This document shows positions 1 through 6,671 of a stretch of DNA of 6,728 nt, one piece after another. The stretch spans positions 1 to 6,728 of the forward strand of contig JAJXUF010000156.1 of NCBI GenBank assembly GCA_021783175.1, written 5' to 3'. The notes below the pieces were generated by a model. That model did no database searches. It was given only the letters and a program-made list of their open reading frames with translations, and was not told the origin of the DNA. The DNA is from Pseudomonadota bacterium (GTDB lineage Bacteria > Pseudomonadota > Gammaproteobacteria > Acidiferrobacterales > UBA6901). Position numbers and translations under genes: made by a program. Positions within the stretch are counted from its first letter, which is position 1. Every line of letters begins with the position of its first letter.

Positions 1-30
1 TTCGCAAAGTTTGTGTAATGAGTTAAATGA

Positions 31-49
31 CCTCCGGCAAAGCCGGAGG
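31..49. terminator. 8-bp GC hairpin, terminator-like
   Basis: The arms at 31-38 and 42-49 pair perfectly around an AAA loop. On the plus strand the stem is followed by CTTATT, and on the minus strand by TCATTTAACTC, so neither side has a strong U-tract. It could end a gene lying left of the window, act in both directions, or be a repeat unit. It is closely related to the hairpin at 344-362. Confidence 0.45.
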
Positions 50-61
50 CTTATTGGGTGA

Positions 62-76
62 GCCCCTCAAAGGGGC
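62..76. repeat. Small inverted repeat, 6-bp stem
   Basis: GCCCCT at 62-67 pairs with AGGGGC at 71-76 around a CAA loop. It sits 12 nt after the previous hairpin and is one unit of the hairpin cluster. No U-tract follows on plus (CGATAAAACC). Role unknown. Confidence 0.5.
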
Positions 77-89
77 CGATAAAACCGTG

Positions 90-107
90 AGCCGCCTGAA
101 GGCGGCT
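90..107 (+). terminator. 7-bp GC hairpin with short T-run
   Basis: AGCCGCC at 90-96 pairs with GGCGGCT at 101-107 around a TGAA loop. On the plus strand GAGTTTCG follows, so weak intrinsic termination of rightward transcription is possible. It may equally be a structural repeat unit. Confidence 0.4.
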
Positions 108-117
108 GAGTTTCGCT

Positions 118-211
118 CCTTCCCCCTCTCAGGGGGAAGGTTGCACCCGCAAGGGGTAGGCCGTGGTTGTACGGGGCATTCGCCCCAACAACACACGCTC
201 GGATGGGGGTA
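118..211 (+). repeat. REP-like element, plus copy, interrupted
   Basis: A 10-bp hairpin (118-127 with 131-140, loop CTC) is followed by TTG at 141-143. The matching G-rich tail, GGATGGGGGTA, appears only at 201-211. With 144-200 removed, the 37-nt element aligns with the minus-strand copy at 243-279 with about 30 identities. The third base pair of the stem differs as a pair, T120-A138 here against C-G in the other copy, so pairing is kept. That the two are copies of one repeat family is inference; abundance elsewhere in the genome cannot be seen here. Confidence 0.5.
144..200. other. 57-nt segment interrupting the plus repeat copy
   Basis: This piece separates the hairpin and the tail of the plus-strand repeat copy. 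It carries its own structure. GTTGT at 166-170 pairs with ACAAC at 188-192, and GGGGC at 173-177 pairs with GCCCC at 182-186 around an ATTC loop, with a small internal bulge between the two stems. A weak 4-bp hairpin lies at 145-157. I found no clear target-site duplication at its ends. It may be an inserted mini-element or simply divergent sequence. Confidence 0.35.
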
Positions 212-242
212 CAAACGATTGACTGTGCACATATTCAATTTC

Positions 243-280
243 TACCCCCTCCCTAACCCTCCCCCTGCAAGGGGGAGGGG
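243..280 (-). repeat. REP-like element, minus copy
   Basis: Read on the minus strand, this is a 9-10-bp C/G hairpin (arms 271-279 and 257-265, loop TTGCA or its inner three bases) followed by a tail that ends in GGGGGTA. The element is intact, unlike its plus-strand partner. The two tails point toward each other across 31 nt of more A/T-rich sequence (212-242), and their ends, 205-211 and 243-249, are perfect 7-nt reverse complements. G-rich intergenic hairpins with this general appearance are common in proteobacteria, but the family assignment is not proven. Confidence 0.55.
245..265 (-). other. Putative G-quadruplex motif
   Basis: The minus strand reads G5-A-G3-TTA-G3-A-G5. These are four runs of at least three guanines with loops of 1, 3 and 1 nt, which fits the canonical G4 pattern. 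The first G-run is also an arm of the hairpin at 257-279, so quadruplex and hairpin exclude each other. It lies on the sense strand of the operon, about 110 nt beyond the glnB stop, and would enter RNA only if transcription reads through 344-362. Confidence 0.6.
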
Positions 281-343
281 AAAATGCAGTGGTACTTCAA
301 CTTTGCTTTGGGTAACCGCCGCATAGGTCAAACCCTTTTGAGT

Positions 344-362
344 CCCCCGGCTTAGCCGGGGG
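344..362 (-). terminator. Probable operon terminator after glnB
   Basis: CCCCCGGC at 344-351 pairs with GCCGGGGG at 355-362 around a TTA loop, giving an 8-bp stem that is almost all G/C. It begins 14 nt past the glnB stop codon and is the first strong hairpin downstream of the operon. On the minus strand it is followed by ACTCAAAAGG, with no U-tract, so it is not a textbook intrinsic terminator. On the plus strand GTTTACC follows, so it may also stop opposing transcription. Confidence 0.5.
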
Positions 363-376
363 TTTACCTCACTTAA

Positions 377-748
<372 letters not shown>

Positions 749-2353
749 CTAAAAGTCGTCCTGGTAACGCACCGTAATCGGATAGCGCCAGTCTTTCCCG
801 AATCCGCGATCTGTGATGCGGACACCGACCGGGGCTTGGCGGCGCTTGTATTCCGCGATACGGATGAGTTTCACCACACGCTGCACATCAGCTTCGGAAT
901 ATCCGATATCCACGATCTGGGCGATGTTCATGTTCTTCTCGACATAGCAGGCCATGATCGCGTCCAGCACATCATACGGCGGCAGGCTGTCCTGATCGGT
1001 CTGGTTCGGCCTCAATTCGGCACTGGGCGGCCGCGTGATGATGCGTTCCGGGATCACTTTTCCCATGCTGTTGCGCCACTTGGCCAGGCGATATACCCAG
1101 GTTTTGCTCACATCCTTGAGTACGGCAAAACCGCCCGCCATGTCGCCGTAGAGCGTTGCATAGCCGACCGTCATCTCGGATTTGTTGCCCGTGGTCAGCA
1201 CCAGCGAACCGGTCTTGTTGGACAGTGCCATCAGCAAATTGCCGCGTATGCGTGCCTGCAGGTTCTCTTCCGTGGTGTCGGCAGGCAATCCCTTGAACAA
1301 GGGCGCAAGAGTTTCCTGCAACGCGGTAAAGGTTGGCTGGATATCCAGTTCTTCATAGCGCACGCCCAGCAGTTTCACCATCTCGCGTGAGTCGTCTATG
1401 CTCATCTGTGCGGTGTACGGCGAAGGCATCATCACGGCAAGCACCTTGTCCGCGCCCAGCGCATCCACTGCAACCGCCATCGTCAATGCGGAATCGACGC
1501 CCCCCGACAAGCCCAGCAACACCCCCGGGAAGTTATTCTTGCCGATGTAGTCCCGCACGCCGACGCACAAGGCCCGGTAGACGCTGGCTTCATCCTTGAG
1601 CACGGCTTGCTGTTCTCCCTCCGACAACTTTCCGCCTTTCAATTCGACGATGCCCAGCAATTCATCGAAGGCGGCAAACTGGTGAACCAGTTTCCCGTCC
1701 GCATCCATCGTAAACGAACCTCCGTCGAACACCAGTTCGTCCTGCCCCCCCACCATATTGGCATAGACCACTGGCAGGCCGGTCTCGGCGATGCGTTCGC
1801 GCACCGTGTCGTAGCGTGTAGCCTGTTTGTCGAAGTGATACGGCGACGCATTCAGCACCAGCAGCATCTGTGCGCCCGCCTCCTTCGCGTTCATCGCCGC
1901 GCGCTCGTGCCACACGTCGGCACAGATGACGATGCCGAACCTGGTGCCGTCCATATCGAGCAGGCACGGTTCATCCCCGCTCGCAAAATAGCGCTCCTCA
2001 TCGAACACGCTATGGTTGGGCAGGGAATGCTTGTGATAGGTCGCGACGATCTTGCCATCGCTGAGCACCGAAGCGGCGTTGTAGCCGTCCTTGCCGACCT
2101 TGTGCGGGTGACCGACGATCAGCGTGATGCCTTGCGCCTCCCGCGCCAGATCCCGCAGGACCGTGTCGCAGGCCTGGTAAAACCCGTCGCGCAAGAGCAA
2201 ATCCTCCGGCGGATAGCCGCACAGGGCAAGTTCGGGGGTAAGCAGGATCGCGGCGCCCTGCGCTTTGGCTCGTCGGGCGTAGTCGGCGATCTTGCCGGCG
2301 TTTCCCGTCAGGTCTCCGACGGTACAATTGATCTGTGCGATTGCGATCTTCAT
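749..2353 (-). CDS. nadE: Glutamine-dependent NAD+ synthase
   Basis: This 534-residue enzyme makes NAD+ from deamido-NAD+ and ATP, the last step of NAD synthesis, using ammonia released from glutamine. Residues 1 to about 240 form the nitrilase-fold glutaminase domain. The catalytic triad is visible as Glu41 (TPELALCGY), Lys108 (YHKHSLPN) and Cys144 (VICADVWHE). The ATP-pyrophosphatase synthetase domain follows, with the P-loop SGGVDS at 283-288, then TTGNKSEMTVGY and the RPPSAELRPNQTDQDSLPPY segment. Length and order fit the compact bacterial glutamine-dependent form, as opposed to the ammonia-only enzyme of about 275 residues. Start ATG, stop TAG; only a weak GAG-type ribosome site precedes the start. 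It lies 22 nt after the EF-hand gene and 33 nt before glnB, an order that fits PII control of NadE. Confidence 0.97.
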   Translation of the reverse strand: MKIAIAQINCTVGDLTGNAGKIADYARRAKAQGAAILLTPELALCGYPPEDLLLRDGFYQACDTVLRDLAREAQGITLIVGHPHKVGKDGYNAASVLSDGKIVATYHKHSLPNHSVFDEERYFASGDEPCLLDMDGTRFGIVICADVWHERAAMNAKEAGAQMLLVLNASPYHFDKQATRYDTVRERIAETGLPVVYANMVGGQDELVFDGGSFTMDADGKLVHQFAAFDELLGIVELKGGKLSEGEQQAVLKDEASVYRALCVGVRDYIGKNNFPGVLLGLSGGVDSALTMAVAVDALGADKVLAVMMPSPYTAQMSIDDSREMVKLLGVRYEELDIQPTFTALQETLAPLFKGLPADTTEENLQARIRGNLLMALSNKTGSLVLTTGNKSEMTVGYATLYGDMAGGFAVLKDVSKTWVYRLAKWRNSMGKVIPERIITRPPSAELRPNQTDQDSLPPYDVLDAIMACYVEKNMNIAQIVDIGYSEADVQRVVKLIRIAEYKRRQAPVGVRITDRGFGKDWRYPITVRYQDDF

Positions 2354-2375
2354 TTCGGTACTCTATTCAGGAACA

Positions 2376-4508
2376 TCAAGAAAAATACCCCGCCTTCCAG
2401 GCCCATGCCACAGCGCCCAGCAGTAACAGTGCGGCCAGAACATAAGGCCAGACCGGCTTCTTTTCGGCATACGGGTCGACCAGGGAACGATGTGCGCCCG
2501 CAGGCAGGTTAGGCAAGGCGGTCAGCGAAGTCCCGAACGGGATGTTGATACGCACCCTGGCGTTGATCGCCCAGCCGCAGCCGTCAAGGATGGGGCCCAG
2601 ATTGCGGCGCTTCAATTTGAACCAGGCCAGCACCATGGAAGGGACTGAAACCGCCAGCATCAGTCCGCCGAAGGCCAGCGGAATCTGCCACAGCTTCAGG
2701 CTGAATATCCCGCTCACGATCGAAGCGACGATGCCTCCAATAGCCCCGATCGCCAAACCTATTGCGGCAAAGATACCGGCAAATCTGGCGACATCAAAAG
2801 GAGGTTTCGGCGGAACGTTGGGCGCAGCACCAACAATGCTTTTTCCACTCTCCACGGCCGCCTTGACCACCTTTTCCTGAACCACGTTCGCCTTGGAAGC
2901 TGCGAATTTCTGTATCTGTTCGCTGATGACCTTGGATACCTTTTTATAAGGCGACCAGAACGCCTGGCGGATGCTGATGGGGTGATCGGTAATGCGCACG
3001 ATGGTTGCGTTCCAATCCTGTTTCTTGCGGTCATAGAACACACCATGCCGACCCACCATCAGGAAATCGGAATCGCCGGCCGTGAATGCGGCGGCAATGT
3101 TCATCTTCTCGGCGCCGCCGTTGCGCACCAGTTCGCAATAAGCCAGGCACACGCCGCTGGTGTTGGCATAAGCGGCGTGGGCATTCACGTCCTCGACCTT
3201 GATGCACAACTCGCAGCTACGGCCGTCCAGGTAAAGCGTGCCTGCCTGAAAAACGGCTTTGGACTTGCCCGTATAGAACTCGGCGAACGATACGAAATTG
3301 TGCGACAGCCTGTGCAGATCGCGACGGTAGCGCAGCAATCGCTCCACCGACTGGATGGATTTGATCTCCGCTTCAACCGCCCTGTCTTGCGCAATGAGTT
3401 CGCTGATCGCGGCCTGATGCCGGTCAAACAACATTTCGCGCAAACGCGGGATGCCGAGTTCGCCGACCGCAAGAGCCGGCTTGGCGTTTTGCCATGCCTC
3501 GAACGCGTCGAATCTTGCAGACACCCCGGACCATTCCCCTGCGGTGATATTCTCCTTGTCACCCAGCAACGGCATGATCACAAGTTTATGCAATGCCCCG
3601 ACCTCATCGATCCACGCGGGGTTCAATCCGGTATGCAGGGGCAATGGCTTGTCCGGCGCGATGGTTGCCAAAGGGAAAGCGGCCACGTCGACGTTTTGAA
3701 CCGACAGTGTCTGACCGGCCAGCTTTTCATAATCCCCGGATGAGCGGCTCAGCGGCAAGGCGGCGCGGGTATCGTAGGCCGCCATCCGGCAGCGCAAGAA
3801 ATAATCGTCGATCTTTTCCCGAACTGCACGCAGCGCCTGGGCGGCGGCCTCGGTATCCCGGCCTAGCGGCAGAATGGCGGAATCAGTCTCGCTTTGGGCA
3901 TGCCAGTCCCAATAGGCCTTTGCGTCCTTGAAGAATTTGTCCGTGATCGCCTGATCGATACCGCTGTCGCCGCTCCTGTCGGGGACAGTCCCCGCAATCT
4001 CGGCAATATCTTCGACCGATGCCTTCAAGCTGGCGTCCGCAACCTGTTGCGGGCAGATCACGCCGTCTCCGTTGAACTGCAAACCAGCCAGGAATTTTTC
4101 GATATCCGCCATCTCGTCCAGCGATATCTCGCCTGCATCCGGCTTGCCCAGGCTCTTCAGGATATACCGCGCAGACGCCAATATATGCTTGCCTTCCTCG
4201 CTGGCATCCGAAATATCGGATAGCGACAATGCATCGCATCCTCCGATCAGCAGATCGCTGTTCTTCAATAACGAACCGGCCCAGCCGATCGCCGCCAGAA
4301 CCTCGTTGGCGCGCACCTGGCCATCGCCGTCCGCATCGATCATGTCCAGTGTGCGGCTATCGAATTCGATTCCCCGCGTCGGGCAACTCAGCGCCACCCA
4401 CAGTTTTTGATCGAGCTGATCCAGTGCGAGCAGGTCAGCGCCAGTATCCAGTTGCACTTGGTCGAATCCGCCGGCGCGGAAGAATTTCCATGTGTGAGGG
4501 GATTTCAT
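2376..4508 (-). CDS. EF-hand membrane protein, function unknown
   Basis: I cannot name this 710-residue protein. It has no N-terminal signal peptide. A complete EF-hand calcium loop lies at 58-69, with Asp58, Asp60, Asp62, Gly63, Gln64 and Glu69 in the ligand pattern. Two degenerate EF-like loops follow at 121-132 (ligands lost) and 144-155 (Asn146 and Asp148 kept). A long middle region includes a charged helical stretch at about 363-400 and a mixed region at 415-510 with cysteines at 432, 435, 454 and 458. A Lys/Glu/Ala-rich helix (about 522-556) and a proline linker (563-570) lead to the membrane part: hydrophobic segments at about 576-600, 607-629 and 687-704. A basic FKLKRR patch follows the second segment. 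The large N-terminal part is probably cytoplasmic. Calcium sensing at the inner membrane is inference. Start ATG, stop TGA. Confidence 0.85.
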   Translation of the reverse strand: MKSPHTWKFFRAGGFDQVQLDTGADLLALDQLDQKLWVALSCPTRGIEFDSRTLDMIDADGDGQVRANEVLAAIGWAGSLLKNSDLLIGGCDALSLSDISDASEEGKHILASARYILKSLGKPDAGEISLDEMADIEKFLAGLQFNGDGVICPQQVADASLKASVEDIAEIAGTVPDRSGDSGIDQAITDKFFKDAKAYWDWHAQSETDSAILPLGRDTEAAAQALRAVREKIDDYFLRCRMAAYDTRAALPLSRSSGDYEKLAGQTLSVQNVDVAAFPLATIAPDKPLPLHTGLNPAWIDEVGALHKLVIMPLLGDKENITAGEWSGVSARFDAFEAWQNAKPALAVGELGIPRLREMLFDRHQAAISELIAQDRAVEAEIKSIQSVERLLRYRRDLHRLSHNFVSFAEFYTGKSKAVFQAGTLYLDGRSCELCIKVEDVNAHAAYANTSGVCLAYCELVRNGGAEKMNIAAAFTAGDSDFLMVGRHGVFYDRKKQDWNATIVRITDHPISIRQAFWSPYKKVSKVISEQIQKFAASKANVVQEKVVKAAVESGKSIVGAAPNVPPKPPFDVARFAGIFAAIGLAIGAIGGIVASIVSGIFSLKLWQIPLAFGGLMLAVSVPSMVLAWFKLKRRNLGPILDGCGWAINARVRINIPFGTSLTALPNLPAGAHRSLVDPYAEKKPVWPYVLAALLLLGAVAWAWKAGYFS

Positions 4509-4517
4509 TTTGGTTGT

Positions 4518-4524
4518 TCTCCCT
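4518..4524 (-). promoter_or_regulatory. Ribosome binding site of the EF-hand gene
   Basis: AGGGAGA on the minus strand lies about 10 nt before the ATG at 4508, inside the 25-nt gap after rmuC. It supports this start and independent initiation of translation within the operon. Confidence 0.65.
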
Positions 4525-4533
4525 GGTGCGAAA

Positions 4534-5802
4534 TCAGCGATCGATTTCGGTGATGTCTTGCGGCAAGGATGCCATATGCTCCAATTCTACCTGTTCGATG
4601 CTGATGAAGCGTTTCGATATCTTCTGGCTGGTGGTGCGCACATCCTGCGCATCTTCATGTGCCTGCCGGATGTGATCTGCCAGTTTCTTCATGCGCTCGT
4701 CGAAGCGGCCAAATTCCTTACCCAGTTTGCCCAGTTCGTCTTTGATGATGTGGACCTGCTTGCGCGTTTCCACGTCTTTCATCACGGCCCGCGCGGTGTT
4801 CAGGACTGCCATCAGCGTGGTCGGCGACACGATCCAGACGCGTCGTTGCATCGCGTAATCCACCACATCCGAGTGATGCGCGTGGATCTCGGCGAACACC
4901 GCCTCGGCCGGGATGAACATCACCGCGCCGTCGGAAGTGATATTGGGAATGATGTATTTGCCTGCGATATCTTCGACATGCTTTTTGACGTCGGCCTTGA
5001 ATTGCCGTTCCGCAACCAGCTTTTCCGCGGGACTCGCCGCATCGAACATGCGGTGATAGTTTTCCAGCGGGAACTTGGAATCCACCGCCACCATGCCGGT
5101 CGGCTCCGGAAGTTTCAGCACGCAGTCGGCACGGCTGCCGTTCGGCAGGGTATATTGCATCTCGTAGGCCTGCGGCGACAGGATATTGCGCACCAACCCT
5201 TCCAGCTGCACTTCGCCGAACGCCCCGCGCGAACGCTTGTCGCCGAGCAGTTCCTGCAGGCTGACGACATTGGTGGTCAGCCCGTCGATCTTCTTCTGCG
5301 CCTCGTCGATGGTCGCCAGCCGCGCCATCACGCTGACAAAGGTCTCGTTGGTTTTCTTGAAGCCTTCGTCCAGGCGCTCGTTCACCTTGCCGCCGATCTG
5401 TTCCAGCCTGCCGTCGACCGTCTTGCTCAGGGTCTCGATGCTGTTGCGCAGATGTTGCGAAGCGTTGTTGAACGATTCCTGGATCAATTTCTGGTCCGCC
5501 CGCCCCTGCTCTGCCAGCTTCTCCAGCATCTGCGCCAGCATTTCGGTGCGCAGCGCTCCGATGGCGTCGCGCGTGGCGCGCAACTCCTGGCTCACGGAGG
5601 AACGCAGGCGTTCCGACTCGGCCGCCTGCGCCGCGATCAATCGGTCGCCCTGCTTGCTCAAGCCATCATGCAGGTCGGTCAACATGGCACGATGCTGCTG
5701 CTCCAGCAACTGCGCGGCCCTCGCTGGCTGCCGGAACTGCAACACCAGCAGCACGGACAGCAGCGCCAGTACGGCAACGATCAGTAGAATCTCCAGGGTC
5801 AT
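4534..5802 (-). CDS. rmuC: DNA recombination protein RmuC homologue
   Basis: This 422-residue protein belongs to the RmuC family, known from E. coli for limiting recombination-driven inversions at short inverted repeats and thought to be a nuclease with a PD-(D/E)XK-like core. A hydrophobic segment at about residues 3-21 anchors it to the membrane with the body in the cytoplasm. A long, probably coiled-coil, region follows at about 28-190. The conserved core then shows RGAFGEVQLE (192-201), RADCVLKLP (224-232, Asp226) and VDSKFPLENY (240-249, Asp241 and Lys243), candidates for the active site. The downstream motifs AVMFIPAEAVFAEI and VWIVSPTTLMAVL are also typical. The length is slightly short of the E. 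coli protein but all core motifs are present. The start has a poor ribosome site. It lies 27 nt after the hydrolase gene. Stop TGA. Confidence 0.95.
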   Translation of the reverse strand: MTLEILLIVAVLALLSVLLVLQFRQPARAAQLLEQQHRAMLTDLHDGLSKQGDRLIAAQAAESERLRSSVSQELRATRDAIGALRTEMLAQMLEKLAEQGRADQKLIQESFNNASQHLRNSIETLSKTVDGRLEQIGGKVNERLDEGFKKTNETFVSVMARLATIDEAQKKIDGLTTNVVSLQELLGDKRSRGAFGEVQLEGLVRNILSPQAYEMQYTLPNGSRADCVLKLPEPTGMVAVDSKFPLENYHRMFDAASPAEKLVAERQFKADVKKHVEDIAGKYIIPNITSDGAVMFIPAEAVFAEIHAHHSDVVDYAMQRRVWIVSPTTLMAVLNTARAVMKDVETRKQVHIIKDELGKLGKEFGRFDERMKKLADHIRQAHEDAQDVRTTSQKISKRFISIEQVELEHMASLPQDITEIDR

Positions 5803-5829
5803 AAATCCATACCAGTCAACAATTTCAAC

Positions 5830-6621
5830 TTATTTCGCCTTGAACGCCTCGTTCAACAGCGCCATGCCTTTGCTCCAGGAGTCCTTGTCCGCCTCGGCGT
5901 CATAGGCCATCGGCAACTTGAATTCCTTGCCAAGCTTGTCCGCGTCCGGACTGGTGAAGCTATGTTGAGCGCCGGGATAGGTCACCACTTGGTAATTCAC
6001 GCCTGCCTTGTCCATCTCCTGGCGGAATGCCGCGACCTGTTCGGCCGGGATGAACGGATCGGCCTCGCCGGTGAACGAGGCGATGCGCGCCTTCACCACG
6101 CCCGGCTCCGCCGGATGCGACGTTTTCAGGCCGCCGTGGAAGCTCTCCACCACCTTGAGCGGCTCGCCGAGGCGCGCCATGTTCAGCGCCACGGATCCGC
6201 CGAAGCAATAGCCGATGGCGCCGATGTTGTCGGGATCAACTGTCTTCTGTTGCTTGAGGAGTGCAAGTGCGGCTTCGAAGCGCGCCTTGGCCAACGCTTC
6301 GTTCTGGCTCACTTCGCTGGAGAATTTCTGCGCGTCGTCGGGATGGTGCGCCATCTTGCCGTTGCCGTACATGTCGAGCGCAAGTGCGGTGTAACCCTGC
6401 TGCGCCAGCATGCGGGCGCGCTTGCGTGCGTAGTCGTTGAGGCCCCACCATTCGTGCACCACTAGGATGCCCGGACGTTTGCCCTTCACCGCATCATCAT
6501 AGGCCACATAACCCTTGAGCCTGGTGCCATCGGCTTCGTAGCTGACTTCCCTGCCCTGGATTGCGGCATGCGCGGCCGCGGCAATAAGCATGAGACCAAT
6601 GAAACAAAGCGACTTTTTCAT
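5830..6621 (-). CDS. Exported dienelactone hydrolase family protein
   Basis: This is an alpha/beta hydrolase of 263 residues. The first 19 residues are a signal peptide: Lys2-Lys3, a hydrophobic core, and an AHA cleavage motif at 17-19. The mature protein is therefore expected in the periplasm. The triad is complete for the dienelactone hydrolase family: Cys139 as nucleophile in GYCFGG, Asp188 in GEADPFIP and His220 in GAQHSF. The family glutamate is present as Glu57 in VHEWWGL. The substrate cannot be read from the sequence, and the family covers many esters and lactones besides dienelactone. The frame continues 29 codons upstream to 6708, but this start has a strong ribosome site and begins the signal peptide, while the extension crosses a hairpin. 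It is first in the apparent operon. Stop TAA. Confidence 0.93.
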   Translation of the reverse strand: MKKSLCFIGLMLIAAAAHAAIQGREVSYEADGTRLKGYVAYDDAVKGKRPGILVVHEWWGLNDYARKRARMLAQQGYTALALDMYGNGKMAHHPDDAQKFSSEVSQNEALAKARFEAALALLKQQKTVDPDNIGAIGYCFGGSVALNMARLGEPLKVVESFHGGLKTSHPAEPGVVKARIASFTGEADPFIPAEQVAAFRQEMDKAGVNYQVVTYPGAQHSFTSPDADKLGKEFKLPMAYDAEADKDSWSKGMALLNEAFKAK

Positions 6622-6627
6622 GGCACT

Positions 6628-6633
6628 TCTCCT
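6628..6633 (-). promoter_or_regulatory. Ribosome binding site of the hydrolase gene
   Basis: AGGAGA on the minus strand ends 6-7 nt before the ATG at 6621. It is the best Shine-Dalgarno in the window and decides the start against the in-frame ATG at 6708. Confidence 0.8.
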
Positions 6634-6650
6634 GTCGTGAACGAGTGGCC

Positions 6651-6656
6651 AGTATA
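6651..6656 (-). promoter_or_regulatory. Candidate -10 box for the operon
   Basis: TATACT on the minus strand matches five of six bases of the sigma-70 -10 consensus. A start site near 6644 would leave about 22 nt of untranslated leader before the hydrolase ATG. The only good -35-like hexamer, TTGTCA at 6670-6675, is 13 nt away, which is too close, so the -35 is weak or the promoter needs an activator. It is the only plausible promoter I see ahead of the five genes. Confidence 0.35.
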
Positions 6657-6671
6657 AATGAAGTTGAAATG

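Larger units (their letters stand above)
1..376. other. Hairpin-rich intergenic region downstream of glnB
   Basis: This stretch holds no gene I can support. Open frames exist on both strands, but they run straight through the inverted repeats and resemble no protein I know. It contains strong stem-loops at 31-49, 62-76, 90-107, 118-140, 166-192, 257-279 and 344-362, with a weak one at 145-157. Most loops are 3-5 nt. At the left edge a plus-strand gene could end with TAA at 16-18 or 24-26, just before the first hairpin, which would make the region a convergent terminator zone. Too little of that gene is visible to say so. The parts with internal logic are listed separately. Confidence 0.8.

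Noticed and set aside
219..237. TTGACT and TATTCA as a plus-strand promoter in the non-coding region
   Set aside because: The two hexamers are only 7 nt apart, and no -10 lies at 16-18 nt from TTGACT, so there is no basis for a small RNA promoter.
27..326. Open frames of about 70-100 codons on both strands in the left non-coding region
   Set aside because: They run through the inverted repeats, so their composition is set by the stems. They have no convincing ribosome site and resemble no protein family I know.
31..362. CRISPR array
   Set aside because: The stems differ in sequence and length, there is no constant direct repeat with unique spacers of equal size, and no cas gene is present.
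1607..2512. 301-codon open frame on the plus strand opposite nadE
   Set aside because: It is antisense to the complete glutaminase domain of nadE with its catalytic triad, and spills into the 3' end of the EF-hand gene. No family features.
2982..3743. 253-codon open frame on the plus strand opposite the EF-hand gene
   Set aside because: The minus frame has EF-hand and membrane features and a ribosome site. The plus frame has a shadow-like composition and no start signal.
4529..4549. 7-bp inverted repeat CGAAATC/GATTTCG overlapping the rmuC stop
   Set aside because: It is an A/T-containing stem with a 7-nt loop and no U-tract. Too weak to call a terminator between rmuC and the EF-hand gene.
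4510..5787. 425-codon open frame on the plus strand opposite rmuC
   Set aside because: It is a mirror of the strong codon bias of rmuC: rich in His, Arg, Gln and Leu, with no recognisable domain. The rmuC motifs on the minus strand are unambiguous.
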